Shown here: piece by piece, positions 22,483 through 34,013 of the stretch | How positions within the stretch are numbered: the stretch's first letter is position 1 | How the letters are laid out: each line of letters begins with the position of its first letter | Position numbers and translations under genes: made by a program | The notes under the pieces: generated by a model | The model's database searches: none | Told to the model about the DNA's origin: nothing | Seen by the model: only the letters and a program-made list of their open reading frames with translations | Origin: Hydrangea macrophylla | Lineage: Eukaryota; Streptophyta; Magnoliopsida; Cornales; Hydrangeaceae | Assembly: GCA_033977485.1 (NCBI GenBank) | Contig: CM066998.1 | Span: 54,650,274 to 54,714,273, forward strand | Reading direction: 5' to 3' | DNA length: 64,000 nt

Positions 22483-24563
22483 TGTAATACCCGCTCTCAC
22501 AGTTTATCTTTAATATTGCTTTAGCATGCATAATCATGAGTTAATGATAATTATAGTGTTATGTGGCGCATACTAGGGGTGGGTTTAACTCACTAAGTTG
22601 TTTTTGGGTGTCCAATCGGGAATCCACATTTGGCCAGTATGGCAATCCCAAGTTGGGATGTGTGTTGATGGGTCCCACTTGAGATGGGACAGCAATATGT
22701 GGAACACCCTATGTGCCTAAATGTTTATTAAGGCTTAAATGATTTATTATTTGATTGTTAATAATATCACGTTATTAGATATTGACCACTTTTGGGGTCA
22801 ATTAGGGGTACTTTTGTGAGCACAAATTGAACACGTTATATAATTAGTAGGCTAATTAGCAACTTCATATAATTGTATTTTTTGAAGAAAAAAAAATTCA
22901 TATAATTATATGGGACCACTAATGGGACCCATGCGAGACATAGACAAATACCTATTTAGATTTGGGATAGTTTTAATACAGTTCCATAATTAGTAGGGGC
23001 GTAAGTGCAAAACTAGCAAACTAGTGGGGGTTTTATAATAAAATGGGTAAACTTATATAACTAAGCCACCTAAGAGGATGATTACTCATCCTAGTTAGTT
23101 TCAGTCTTGGTTAGTATAGGCATATTACAGAGACACGAGTCGTGACGGAAATTTTGACAATGACGTTCTCGACGACGGTTGACGAGTCAAACGATGTCGG
23201 TTTTTAAAACAGGCTACATATTCGGACTCCTCGGGGTGAGTCTAATCTATTGGTACTAATTTTATTGAGTTCTGTGATAGTTTTTTCATGACCCATTTTA
23301 GGATTTTAGCTCATAGTTTGTAGTTTTTGTAGAGGATTTGTACCTAGTTCTTAGTAACGCCTTAATCTCACAAATAGGAGCGAAACTCAAGAGGTGAGTG
23401 ATGGTAATTTTGATATTTGGATGATTTTCATGTTGGGTTCAATTGTGATGCCAAAGCATGCCTAATTTGCTTAATTTAATTTATTTAGTTTATTATTGGG
23501 CAAAATTCATGTGGCTAAATTAGGCCCAATTTATTTGTGAAAGCACGGTGTAATGACTAAATGAGCATGCTGAGTTACTTATTTGGGTCAATGGAAATTG
23601 CTAGTTCTATACCACCATGAGGTAATCTTTGTGGTGATGACCACGGCCGCCAGAGGCCTATGGGACCACACGTGTGAAGACATGGGTCATGACTAGTCAC
23701 GTGGGCTTGGGGAGTGGAGCCGCGGGCTAGCCAGTAGTGGTAGGAGTGAATTAGTAATTGCCAGAGCCTATAGTTCTTTGTAATACATTGAATTGAGCGT
23801 GTTTATTATCCATGTTCATGATTGACATTGCTCACAAGCTTATAGCTTATATATTGTAGTGGTTATTGAATTACCATCGTAGGTGATCGCGGCGAGGAAT
23901 CGGGGAAGTGAGTCGGGAAGTGGCTTGGCTAGTTCATGGGTTTTTGGGAGTTGCAGTGGCATTGCTTATAATAATACTTGCTTTTATCTTAAAACTTGCA
24001 ATATAGTTGTAATTAGTTTTAATCTGGATTGTACGAGTCATACTTTGATTGGTTTAAGCTTATGTAATATTTCTAGTTAAACTTTATACTTTAGTCGGGT
24101 TGTAACTTAACTCCTATAATATATGGTTGGACTGTGCTAGTTGGGATTGTGTATCATCGTAGTGTTGCTATGACTAATGTTATTAGATTGGAACGTTTGA
24201 ACTTGGAGATATATTTATTGGGCTGGTTGTAAATGGTTATATTTAGTATTTTTCTTAAATTATTTAAAAACTCGTGCTTGAACTTGGAAGCTCATGTTTG
24301 TGACTTTTGTATGACTCTAAATGGCTTTAAGCATTAGTGTTGATTTCAACCTATGATTTGGTAATATTATATAAGAATTTACTAATTGCTAAAACAAGAT
24401 TTTGGCTAATTACAAAGACAGGGTTTTGATTTATTTATTTTATTGTTGAGCTTCTTTGGTTTAAGTTTATTTTAAACTTATTTTGGAACTTTAATCACTT
24501 GTGTAAGGCCTTGGTGGCGTGCCACGTATCCTAGAATCGTTTAGACGGTTCCGGGGCGTGACA
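22483..24563 (+). mobile_element. Solo LTR related to the chromovirus, nested in its gag
   Basis: It begins TGTAATACCCGCTCTCAC and ends GGGGCGTGACA, with the perfect 5-bp duplication ATACG (22478-22482 and 24564-24568). It is 2081 bp long. The last 80 bp (CCTTGGTGGCGTGCCACGT) match the ends of the chromovirus-type LTRs at 25484 and 25100, so it is a diverged family member in the opposite orientation to its host. TATATAA at 23054-23060 lies 571 bp into the LTR. Confidence 0.93.
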
Positions 24564-24568
24564 ATACG

Positions 24569-24894
24569 TCAATTGTATTCTCAATTTGTTCCCTATCGGG
24601 CATTGGAATAGATCGAAAAACTCTCTCCATATCCATAATCCAATGCTTTGCTAGTGTTATGTTAGACGTTCTTTGAAATTTTGTTGGTTTCTTCCTCGTG
24701 AATTATTCTGACACAGGTCTCCCACCTCGCGTCTCAGGTGCATGTACCATAGTTATCGGTGATGTCTCAAATGGAGGTGTCGAAGGTAACCGTTCCATTA
24801 AATTCTGAACTAATTCCCTGATATTCCCAATCATTTTGGTCATTTGGTCCATTCGTCGAGTATGGGGCGATAGATCTCGATTGCCGTCGCTCAT
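24569..24894 (-). pseudogene. Chromovirus gag N-terminal part
   Basis: The minus-strand frame starts at the ATG at 24894 (MSDGNRDLSPHTRRMDQM), reads a short helical region (IRELVQNLMERL) and reaches a stop near 24703. After it, KHWIMDMERVFRSIP and DREQIENTIDV are read to 24569, where the solo LTR interrupts. This N-terminal block is typical of Tekay gag. It lies about 190 bp from the primer binding site, as expected. Confidence 0.8.
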
Positions 24895-25082
24895 GATTAT
24901 ACAATCCTATTAATCTCAATGCATAAACACTACCCGGTATGACAATAATTATAAATATGTATGTATAACAACATACATATGCATCAAACATCTCTACAAT
25001 GTATAGATGCATTCTAAAATATGTGTCAATTCACTCAACACTCCACTCAACGTCGAACGTTTCCAAAGTTTTGTAACCTATC

Positions 25083-25094
25083 GCTCTGATACCA
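25083..25094 (-). promoter_or_regulatory. Primer binding site, tRNA-iMet type
   Basis: The minus strand reads TGGTATCAGAGC, the complement of the 3' end of plant initiator tRNA-Met, five bases inside the LTR edge. It marks the start of minus-strand DNA synthesis and confirms that the LTR at 25100 is the 5' LTR. Confidence 0.9.
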
Positions 25095-25099
25095 CTAAA

Positions 25100-25483
25100 T
25101 GTTTCAACCCATCCCACTATGCGCGAAAATAGGACACATGGCATGCCATCAAGGCTTAACTAATTCATTAAAAGATTATAACAGCGGAAAAGAATACTTC
25201 AAACAACGTTGAGTATTTAAAACTTTTGAAAATGATGCCTTCCGAGTTGTAAAATCCGTATAAAATTAAAAACGTAATTATATTTCAAAACGGATGAATT
25301 TATGTTAAAAGGGGTCCTAAAGGTACCCTAAGAACCAAACAAAATTTTTAAATAATTTCCACAAGGGGTAAAAAAATATTTCATGCAGGGGTCATTTCGA
25401 TCGGTCGAACGGATCCCTTTAACTAGTCGAATGACCCTTGGGAAGGAATCCTTTAAGACCGAGGGTACTTCGACCGGTCAAAC
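25100..25483 (-). repeat. Chromovirus 5' LTR, segment 1
   Basis: It starts TGTTTCAACCC at 25100 next to the PBS and matches 14129-14505 of the 3' LTR (landmarks GTGGCATGCC-like, TTAAAAGGGGTCC). It is broken at 25483 by a solo LTR. The rest lies at 27643-27760 and 50023-51225, and a final part of about 480 bp must lie beyond the window. Confidence 0.9.
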
Positions 25484-27642
25484 TGTCACACCCGTTCCAA
25501 AAAGTTCATGATTTTAACATGCATATTTGAATTTTTGAAAATTATCAATGTTATTTAATAATTGAGATAATTAGTTGACTGTAGTCAACAGTGGAGTGTC
25601 AGTTGAGGACACAGTAATCGGAGAACCATGAGGCATCCGTATGATTAATTGGCATTTATATGATTTAAATATTATTTGACTTATCTGGTATTTTATGAAT
25701 AGTAAATTTTACCTGTGTAGAGTAAATTCTGATAATTTTGATACTGTTAGATATCATTTTGAGAACTGTGGTGAGAACGTGAGCGATGCGTTATATAAAA
25801 GGTAGGTTGTGTAGAGATTCCATGAAATATAGTTTTCGGACGTATTTTTGGACCCAAACGAAACTTAGACGAAAACTTTTATAAATTGTATCTTTCACTT
25901 GTGAAGTAATAAAATGGACGTGTGCGATGTTTCAGGGAATAATTAGGAGTTTTGAGAACTAGTGGGGAGGTAAACACAATTTCTGAGAGTCGTGCCTATA
26001 TATAGAAACTCATGAATTAATTTCATTTCTTCAAACCTAAATTGGAAATCAAGAGAGGGGAGATTTGGGGATTTAGTTGCTACGAGCTTTCCGACATAAA
26101 TTAACGACCTTCCGATCGTTAGTTTTTCCCCAAATTCGAAATTTGAACTCGTAGAGGTAAGGCCTAGGTTTTGATATATATTAGGCCTTGTTTGGTTAAA
26201 TTTTTATAAATGTCCTAATGTTAGAATTTTTGGGTAAATGCGTGTAAACTTGTAGGAATCGTGTGAAATTCGAAAACCGACGTTTAATTGATCCCTTAAT
26301 TCATCCTTCAAAGGTATAGGAAAATCGCACGAGGTATGAATTCTAAGCCTATGAATTATAGGAAATTCCATGTTTTAACCATTGAACTTGATATTTTGGA
26401 TCCGGGCAAAATTCATGTATTATGTAAGCACGTTAATTATGCATGTAGAAATGCGATAAAAGCATGTACAAATGTGTATATGAGCATGTTATATGTCATG
26501 TGGGTCAAAAGAGAGTGTAGTGCAATTCCGTCCGGGGGTAAGCTCCTCGAAGTTTGAGGATTTTGAGAATTGATAGTGTGGTGTCTGGTATGGAGGAAGA
26601 CCCAATCAGGACACGGTGCCTGGTATGGAGGAAGGCCCAACCGAGATGCGTGGAAGAGGTGTGCCTTCCACGACATCTGTTTCATTTTTTGGATGGAAGC
26701 GTACTACTCACCTTAGCAACTATTTTGATGTGTTTTAAATGTTTAGAACATGAATTGTCATATAAACATATGTTTAGAATTGTGCACTCAGCATATAGCT
26801 GAGCAGTGGAGTGTTACTCCATTGCAGGTAAGAAGAAGAAAGGAAAGAAGAAGCGCGAAGAGTGAGATCGCGGGGACGATAGGGTTGAATCACTTTGTAT
26901 ATATTTTGGGTTCCATTCCTTTGTCGAAAATGTAACTTTTGGAAGTTAAGACTTAAGACTATACTTTTAAGCTTGGGAATGATTTTATAAGGTTGTAACA
27001 TATGTAAAACTCCTTTTAGTTTTGTTATAATGAATCCGAACTTATGGATTCGTGTTCTGGAGCTTAACTTATAAATTTAGCATTTCAGAGGAATGTAATA
27101 GTTCTTTTATGTTTTTAATCTAAACAAGCCTTAGCTTGTTCCGTTATTGTTCTTTTCGCGCATTACCATGTCTTAATAACGTTCTTGAAAGTCTAGTATA
27201 TATGGTAAAGTTTAAAAGGGTAACCATGTTTGGTGGAAGGGAAGAAGTGTCGATTGTTTGACGCCTTAGCAAGAATTCTGCAGCATTATGCAGGATTCTG
27301 CTAAAGGGTCATTCGACTGGTCGAATGGGGTCGCTTGACCGGTCGAGATGCCCCCTGTAAGAATTCTTTTTCTATACCTTCCAGAAATTTTTGAAATATT
27401 TTGATTGGTTCTTAGGGTACCTTTGGGACCCTTTCAGCATAAAATCATTCGATTTGAAATATAATTACGTTTTAAATTTTATACGAATTTTTCAACTCAG
27501 AGGGTAATGTTTCTTAAAGTTTTGTATACTTAAGGTTGTTTTAAAGTTCTTTTCCGCTGTGTATAGTTGTTAAATGGATGGATGAGCCTTGGTGGCGTGC
27601 TACGTGTCCTATTTTCGCACGTTAGTGGAATGGGTCGTGACA
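25484..27642 (+). mobile_element. Solo chromovirus-type LTR in opposite orientation
   Basis: It begins TGTCACACCCGTTCC and ends GGGTCGTGACA, 2159 bp, the same family as the LTRs at 14129 and 25100 but on the other strand. TATATATA (25997-26004) lies 513 bp in. It carries palindromes TTCGACTGGTCGAA (27312) and TTGACCGGTCGA (27335). Flanking five-mers are CAAAC and TGAAC, an imperfect pair differing by two transitions, so the duplication is only tentative. Confidence 0.85.
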
Positions 27643-27760
27643 TGAACTAACCCCTTCGAACGGTCGAATGACCCCGTGGCAGAACTTTTGCTTAGAAGTC
27701 ACCCAACCTTCTCACCTTAACAATCCTTAAATCATACTTGCATGATTCCATACTTCTCAA
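27643..27760 (-). repeat. Chromovirus 5' LTR, segment 2
   Basis: It matches the 3' LTR near 14505-14620 (ACCCCGTGGCAGAACT, AACCTTCTCACC). It ends with CTTCTCAA (27753-27760), the 8-bp target duplication of the hAT that follows. Confidence 0.9.
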
Positions 27761-27922
27761 TAGGGGTGATCATCTTAACCCAATGACCTGACTCACCCGA
27801 CCGACCCGAACCAACCCGAAGGCCATGAGTCGGATTAGATGAGTGATGGGTAGAGTCACGGGTGTCACAAGTCACACCCGATGCCATTCGGATCGGATAT
27901 CGGTTGTTCCAATGCTACACCC

Positions 27923-30060
27923 TATGGATACCGGCATTTGGGCCCACTTTTGTTTAAAACAAATAGGTTCAAATTCAAAACAAGTCGCCACTTAATTTTT
28001 TAAAGGAAAATTAAGAAACCATTCTAAAGGCAAACCAATCTTTTGCAAAACCAAAGATAAACTGGGTCCGGAGATTATGGAATGAGAGGAGAAGGAGCTC
28101 GGCAGACTAAAACACCCCCTCTCATCCTATCTCGTGATAGGCCTCTACTCAACATCCTTTTAATCGAATTAACTATCTAAGCATGCCCTCAACTAATACA
28201 TATGTATATATATATATATATATTACAAAAGCATGTCTAAATAGGTGTAAGATTGCTAACGATAAAATATCATTCATAAACCATATAATTCAAGTAGCAA
28301 ACAATCATGATATACAATAAGAACAAGAGAACTTACCCGGGATCCAACCGCATAATAGGAAACATGCAATGCATGCGAAAGTAGAAATCCTAAGAAAAGG
28401 TCTCTAACACACATATTCACATAAGGCAAGACCTAATCTAAGGTGTCGCGCATGGAGTCGAAAATTAATAAAATCAAGAAGTGAAATAAACTAAAGAAGA
28501 GGTGAGAAGTCATACCTTAAAAAGCACTACAAAACAAAGGGTTAGTCCACATGCTTTGAACAATATACAATATTGAATCTTAAATAGCCTATTCAAAGTT
28601 CTAACTTAAATCTATGAGACATAGAAGGAATTGACCTAATCATGAATTTCTTCTAACCAGTTGGAAATACATCATCTCTATAGATATACAAGTCTCAACT
28701 AGGAGCCAATGCAATGTCCATATAGAGATGGTATAACCCCAACATAATTATAAGGAACTCACAACTAGGTTCAATTAGAGGCAACTTAACTTGAAACTAG
28801 ATCCTAACTACAAGTATCGATATATATGGATGAATGCATGGATATGAAAAAGAACAAGCTATTGACTATTCACTAACTTGGATCACTTAGCCTCTGGATT
28901 TAAACTTAATTATCATTATTCAAAACATGATTTGGGTCCTAAGGCATTAGAAAACCATTTAAGTTAAAATCAATAAGATTAGACAAAAACAGTGATAGTT
29001 TCTCATGAATTACAGAGAGCAGACCAGACTATCAAAGATATAAAAATCATACTTCCAACAGTTGGATTTTAGTGATTTTTTGATATGTTGTACCTCTGTG
29101 AGTCTGGTTTCTAACCCAAAAATAAAATCGAAGTTTGAATGGTTAGATCTCTGGGAATAAGGAAAACACTAGGCATCACTTAGGAATTTTTAACTCTCTA
29201 TCCAGAGATTTTGTGTGATTTTCTAAAAATAGTAAACAAATGAGAAACATTTAGATCTTTTTAAGGTATCTTCCTAACACATTGAACCACCTAAAAAAAT
29301 TATTGGAGGCCAAGAAAGTTCGGTTAAGATTCTGATTTATTAATTTTAAAATGGATTCACTGTTTTGAAATTTTGGACAGAGAGTAGCTTGCTTTGAAAT
29401 CATAAGACCAAACCATTTTAAACATGGGTTTCTTCAAGAAAAAATCACAGAGGTACTTAAGTGAGTTATGAACATCCTCCAATTGGTCTCATCCCATTCC
29501 AATGGACCATGATTTAATGAAAAATCTTCAATCTCAGTAGGTTTAAGGATTCACTACACTATGGTTAGATTAGTGTTCATATTTTGAAACAAACTTGATC
29601 CATGATTCTACAGAGAACTAGGATCAAATATGATTATGATTGTTATAATAAGTGATGAAATATAAAGAGATCCATAGATTTAGCCTTAATAGACCTCTAT
29701 CATAGATCTCATATTTGAAAATCTAGCAAGAGAATCCGAAGGCTTTATTCAATCTTATGGACCTTTGAATATTCAAGTTCCCTAGATTGCAATAAACAAA
29801 CTATGAAAACTTACATCTAAATCCTCTCTCAAACACATGTTCCTTGAGGAATATAGATCCATTTTATTAGTCTTCCTCCCAAGTTAATGGTCCTTGGAGA
29901 CTAAGACATGACTCAAAATTACTTGAACTTCATAGAATATAGAAATGACTCTATAAGACTCATCTTGAAGGACTCAAGTTAGAGTTCAAAACTTAAACCC
30001 AATAAAAAAACATATTGATGTGATCATGACCCATCTTAATCCCCACATAAATCATGAGAC
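27923..30060 (-). mobile_element. Tat-type solo LTR 'c', first part
   Basis: It starts TATGGATACCGGCATTTGGG (the terminal TGTGG is mutated to TATGG) and continues with the conserved GTCGCCACTTAATTTTT and CTAAAACACCC blocks of Tat LTRs in minus orientation. It is interrupted at 30060 and resumes at 47551-49139, where the LTR ends with its TGTAGACACCCC (minus sense). The duplication CACCC is at 27918-27922 and 49140-49144. Rejoined length is about 3.73 kb. Confidence 0.9.
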
Positions 30061-33000
30061 TGTGGATACGCGGGATTCCACCTCTTGCTTGTTTTGCTTT
30101 TGTTTGAAATTTGATTTGGATAAAAGAAAAAAAATGGTCTGTTGAAAACAGATACAAAGTCGCCACTTGGTCTTTAAGGAACCAAGAAACCTAATTTTGA
30201 CTCACCCAAACGGATAAAGGGCACCGGCCCTTCATAACCAAAGAACTTGGCTCGGGGTTTTGGTACGAGAGAGGAAGGAGCCCTTGTCGCGACTAAAACA
30301 TCCTCAACTCGCCCCGTCTTTCGACGGGCTTCAATTAGCATCCAAATAATCATCTTATACTATGTATGGTTCGACAATTAATAATATGATAGTATATTAC
30401 ATCACATAAGAAAATTTGAAATGGAAGATCTAAAGATAAAATATCATTCATAAGATCTAAGCCAAGTATCACACAATGCAAAGTGAAAGATCACACGAAT
30501 AAACCTAGGAAAAATCATCTAATCATGTATCAAGAAATTAATTTTCCCTAATCTAAAGGGGACATGAATTGTTCTTGAAGCAAATAATCAAAGAAATCAA
30601 AAATGCTTAGCAAGCTATTATGATGCATGTTAATCTTTGAGGAAAGAAGATTTCTCAATCCCCGGGACGGATGAGAAAGGAAGACTAGATCGAGGGAAAG
30701 CATGAACGTGTGATCATGATCATTCCTTATAATCTTCTTAGATTAGGACTCACAAAAGCCCCAAATCTTGCATGGATGCAATGTATGTATCTAGAATGTG
30801 CCAAGGTTGTAGTGTGCTTTGTGTTCATGGATTCCTAGAATGACTTAGAAGTCTAGAATGTGTATGAATGAATGAATGAAATCATCATGGGATATGTACA
30901 AATGTAGTATGAACTACTTCCTAAGACATGAACTAATTTGGAGTGCATGTAAGCTTCAAATCAAAGGAGGAGAATAAAAGTGTGATTGCTGTGAATAGTG
31001 GACAGAGCAGTAATATGATCTTTTGAAAATTGAAAAGAGGGGTTAGGAATGTTTTCAATGCATGATTTTTTATGGAGATCTTCCTTATTGTGAGTAGAAC
31101 AAAACCCAAAAAGCCAATTTTAATAACTATCACAGATTGAGAGAAATCATATAAAGAACAGAGATCGCTCAGAAACAGAGTCCGTATTGTCGACTGAAAT
31201 GTTGAAAAATCTTAGTAAATGAAAAAAAATGATCTAGAGCTCCATTTTATACAAAGAGTTCCCTAAGACATTTAATTTTAAGGAAAAAATAAGTTAGGAC
31301 CACCCCTTTTCGAAAAGTTTTATGTAAAACAAGTTGAAAGTAGACCAAGTTGCTGTGACAGCAAAAATAGAATATCTGGAGAGAATGTTTAGGTCCAAAT
31401 GAACCATTTTCAAGTATTTCCAAGTCAAACCAAAAATCATGGGTGTTCTCTAATGAGTTAGGAAGATTTTTCAAGTGTTCTTGCATCCATACATTGAGTA
31501 TTGAGTTCTAGAGAAATCTTTGAACTCAGATCACTCACTGTTTTGACTCACTGTTTTGAAGATTTTGGGAAAAATTTGAGTTTTCTTTCTTGAAATCAAA
31601 ATGAGAGGGATTGAGAGGGGTTTTGAAATAGAGGTTTTGAAAGTATATGTCCAACATCAAATAGAGATTATAACCTCTTGGAATATCAACATCAAACTCA
31701 TCATCAAGAACCCCCAATGTTATTGGAGAGATTCATTTTTATTTGAACATAACCTCAAGGATACCTTGGAGGTATTGAAGTTATAATCATCATCTATCAA
31801 ACATGTTTTTGAGGTCAAGAGCTACTATCCATAAGGATTCACTCACCTCAAACTTCATGTCATCATCTAGATGATGATGAACTAGTAAGTAAATAAAGAA
31901 AATAAAAAAGAAATGAGGTAAGAAGAGATGAACAATGTATATAAGCAAGTGAACAAATCAATGGATGATAATCAATGTGACATTGGACTTGTAGCTTGGT
32001 GTTTCACTCATAGATATAGACATTTGGACATGGAAGTAGCTTCCTAACTCAAAAATACTTAGAGAAATGGTGATTGGGTGTATTGATGATGAAGTATATA
32101 GAAGAATGGTGGAAGAAAACAAGATTGGAACTCACTTTCTATAAAAAATTAGTAGGAGGAAGCTCCTTTCTCACTTCTAAATATATCTCTATCTCTCTTT
32201 CTCTCTACAACTTTGTCAAGCTTTGCACTTGGCCCCCCCAAAATGAAGAGCAATGGGGGGTTTATATAGGCTAATTTGGGGTGATTTTGGGGTTTTAGAA
32301 GTACTCCCATTGGTCCAAAACAACTGAAAACATAAAACTACATCGTTTTGGTTTTTAATTAATCAAATTGGACCCCTCAAAAGAAATTACAAAAACATAC
32401 TGTTCTGGAGGAGAGTGTCGCGGCGGCAGTGGGCCAGTGCCGCGGCGGCACTGCTCCTCCTTCGTACAGATAATTGTATTTAGGCCCCCAGAGGTTTCGG
32501 TATTCGTGAAAAGGCCCTATTTTGTCCAAAATTCACAGAAAATGCATATGAACTCCAAATTGAGGTTGTGATATATCGTTGGAAAGGTAATGGAGTCTAA
32601 TTTTCATAAAAAATAGTTCAGAGATAAGTTATTTTAAAAAGTTTTGCGGTATTCGCAATAAAAGCCGATTTGATCGCCTTTTTCTCCTTCGAAAATTCAT
32701 AATAAACTCGTTTTAAATCCGAAAATTGTGTGTGATATACCATTGGAAAGCTATTGACCTCTAGTATCCATGAAATATGTTTGATTCCCGGGAAGTTCTG
32801 AAAACCTCTGGGAGCTCCCTGGAGCTGACGTTTTCGCTCGATTTTCTTTTAAAACTCATTTCAATAATTTTCACATGATCTAGAATGATTCCGGTGAATT
32901 TGAACGATTTTGGTCAAACTTGGTCAAACCTTGGTCAAACCTTGGTCAAACCTTGGTCAAATCGATCAACGGGGACTTTCTGGGAACTTCTGGGACTTCC

Positions 33001-33252
33001 AGGGGTCTCTGGGGCTGACGATTTCGTCTGACTTTGCTTTAAAACTCATTTTATTACTTTTCTTACGACGTAGCATGTTTCCATAACTTTCTGTCCAAAT
33101 CTGGGAGTTTTCGGGCTTTTAGGGGCATTTTGGTCATTCTGAGCATTTTGAGAAATATAACTAACTTCAGGAGTCCTTTTGAGTCTTTTTCGATCATTGT
33201 GAACCACCAAGCTATGGGTCTCCTAAATCTGATAGCCGACAAAATCGGGTGT
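30061..33252 (-). mobile_element. Tat-type solo LTR of another subfamily, interrupted 5 bp before its end
   Basis: It begins TGTGGATACGCGGGATTCC and reads to CGGGTGT at 33252; the last five bases CTACA are at 47541-47545, beyond element A. The duplication GAGAC lies at 30056-30060 and 47546-47550, perfect. Length is 3197 bp. The sequence is clearly divergent from LTR c but keeps the AAGTCGCCACTTGG and CTAAAACATCC blocks. In the minus sense a TATATAAA (32261-32268) is preceded by a GGCGGCAGTG/AGTGCCGCGG cluster (32400-32450). Confidence 0.93.
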
Positions 33253-33783
33253 TGTAGACACCCCAATTTTGACCAAACGTCAAATCCAGGGATTGGTTAC
33301 CTCTCAAAGACCGATGATGACGATGACCGTGACGTTCGAAGATTTTCCAAGAAATTCAAAATCTTCAAGATGTTCTTCAAGTTAAAATTGCAAAATTAAA
33401 AATATTTAATAAAAAAAATTATTAAAAAAGAGAGAGGGTTTGGGTATTCGGGAGAAACCCGAACATTGAAGGACACATGAGGAAATCAGTCTGAAAATTT
33501 GCTCAATATACATATAAAAAGGTTTTGAAAGAAAGTATAAAATGAAAATGATAAAAAGGAGTTTTAAATAAAGGAAAATTGTCTCTTGAAAAAAAATATA
33601 ATAATAATAATAATAATAAAAGCATAGTATATTGAAGAATATACCATGCACAAGGGTGCATACCACCCTCATGGGTGCATTTTAGCACAAATATACATGA
33701 ATATATAAAGATAACTCACAAAAATTAAGTTTAGATTAATTTTCCTTTCGAAAATTTTAAAAAAAGGAGCAAATTCAGTTAGC

Positions 33784-33909
33784 CCCGGCACCCGGAAAAC
33801 CCGGCGGCACTCACTGAGAGCCGCGCCGGCACTCACGGGTTGTCGCCCGACATTCAGTGAATGCCGCCCGGCACTCAGTGAATGCCGCCGGCACCCGTCG
33901 AGTGCCGCT
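33784..33909 (+). promoter_or_regulatory. Array of CGGCACTCA palindromes in U3
   Basis: At least three near-perfect copies of a 19-bp palindrome with a single central base (CGGCACTCANTGAGTGCCG) lie at 33805-33823, 33848-33866 and 33869-33887, with partial copies around them. They end about 97 bp upstream of the TATA box. The equivalent array in the 3' LTR is at about 44846-44970. They could be protein binding sites or form cruciforms. Confidence 0.7.
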
Positions 33910-34005
33910 GGCTGTAACAGACTGCTTTTCTCACATGTTCTAGAAGAAAATTTTGCACATGGGTCTCCACCCGAATTTACCCATTTATCCTTAAGATTGG
34001 TGGTC

Positions 34006-34013
34006 TATATAAA
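34006..34013 (+). promoter_or_regulatory. TATA box of element A 5' LTR
   Basis: TATATAAA at offset 753 of the LTR; the 3' LTR has the same box at the same offset (45067-45074). It would set the R-region start some 30 bp downstream. Confidence 0.7.
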
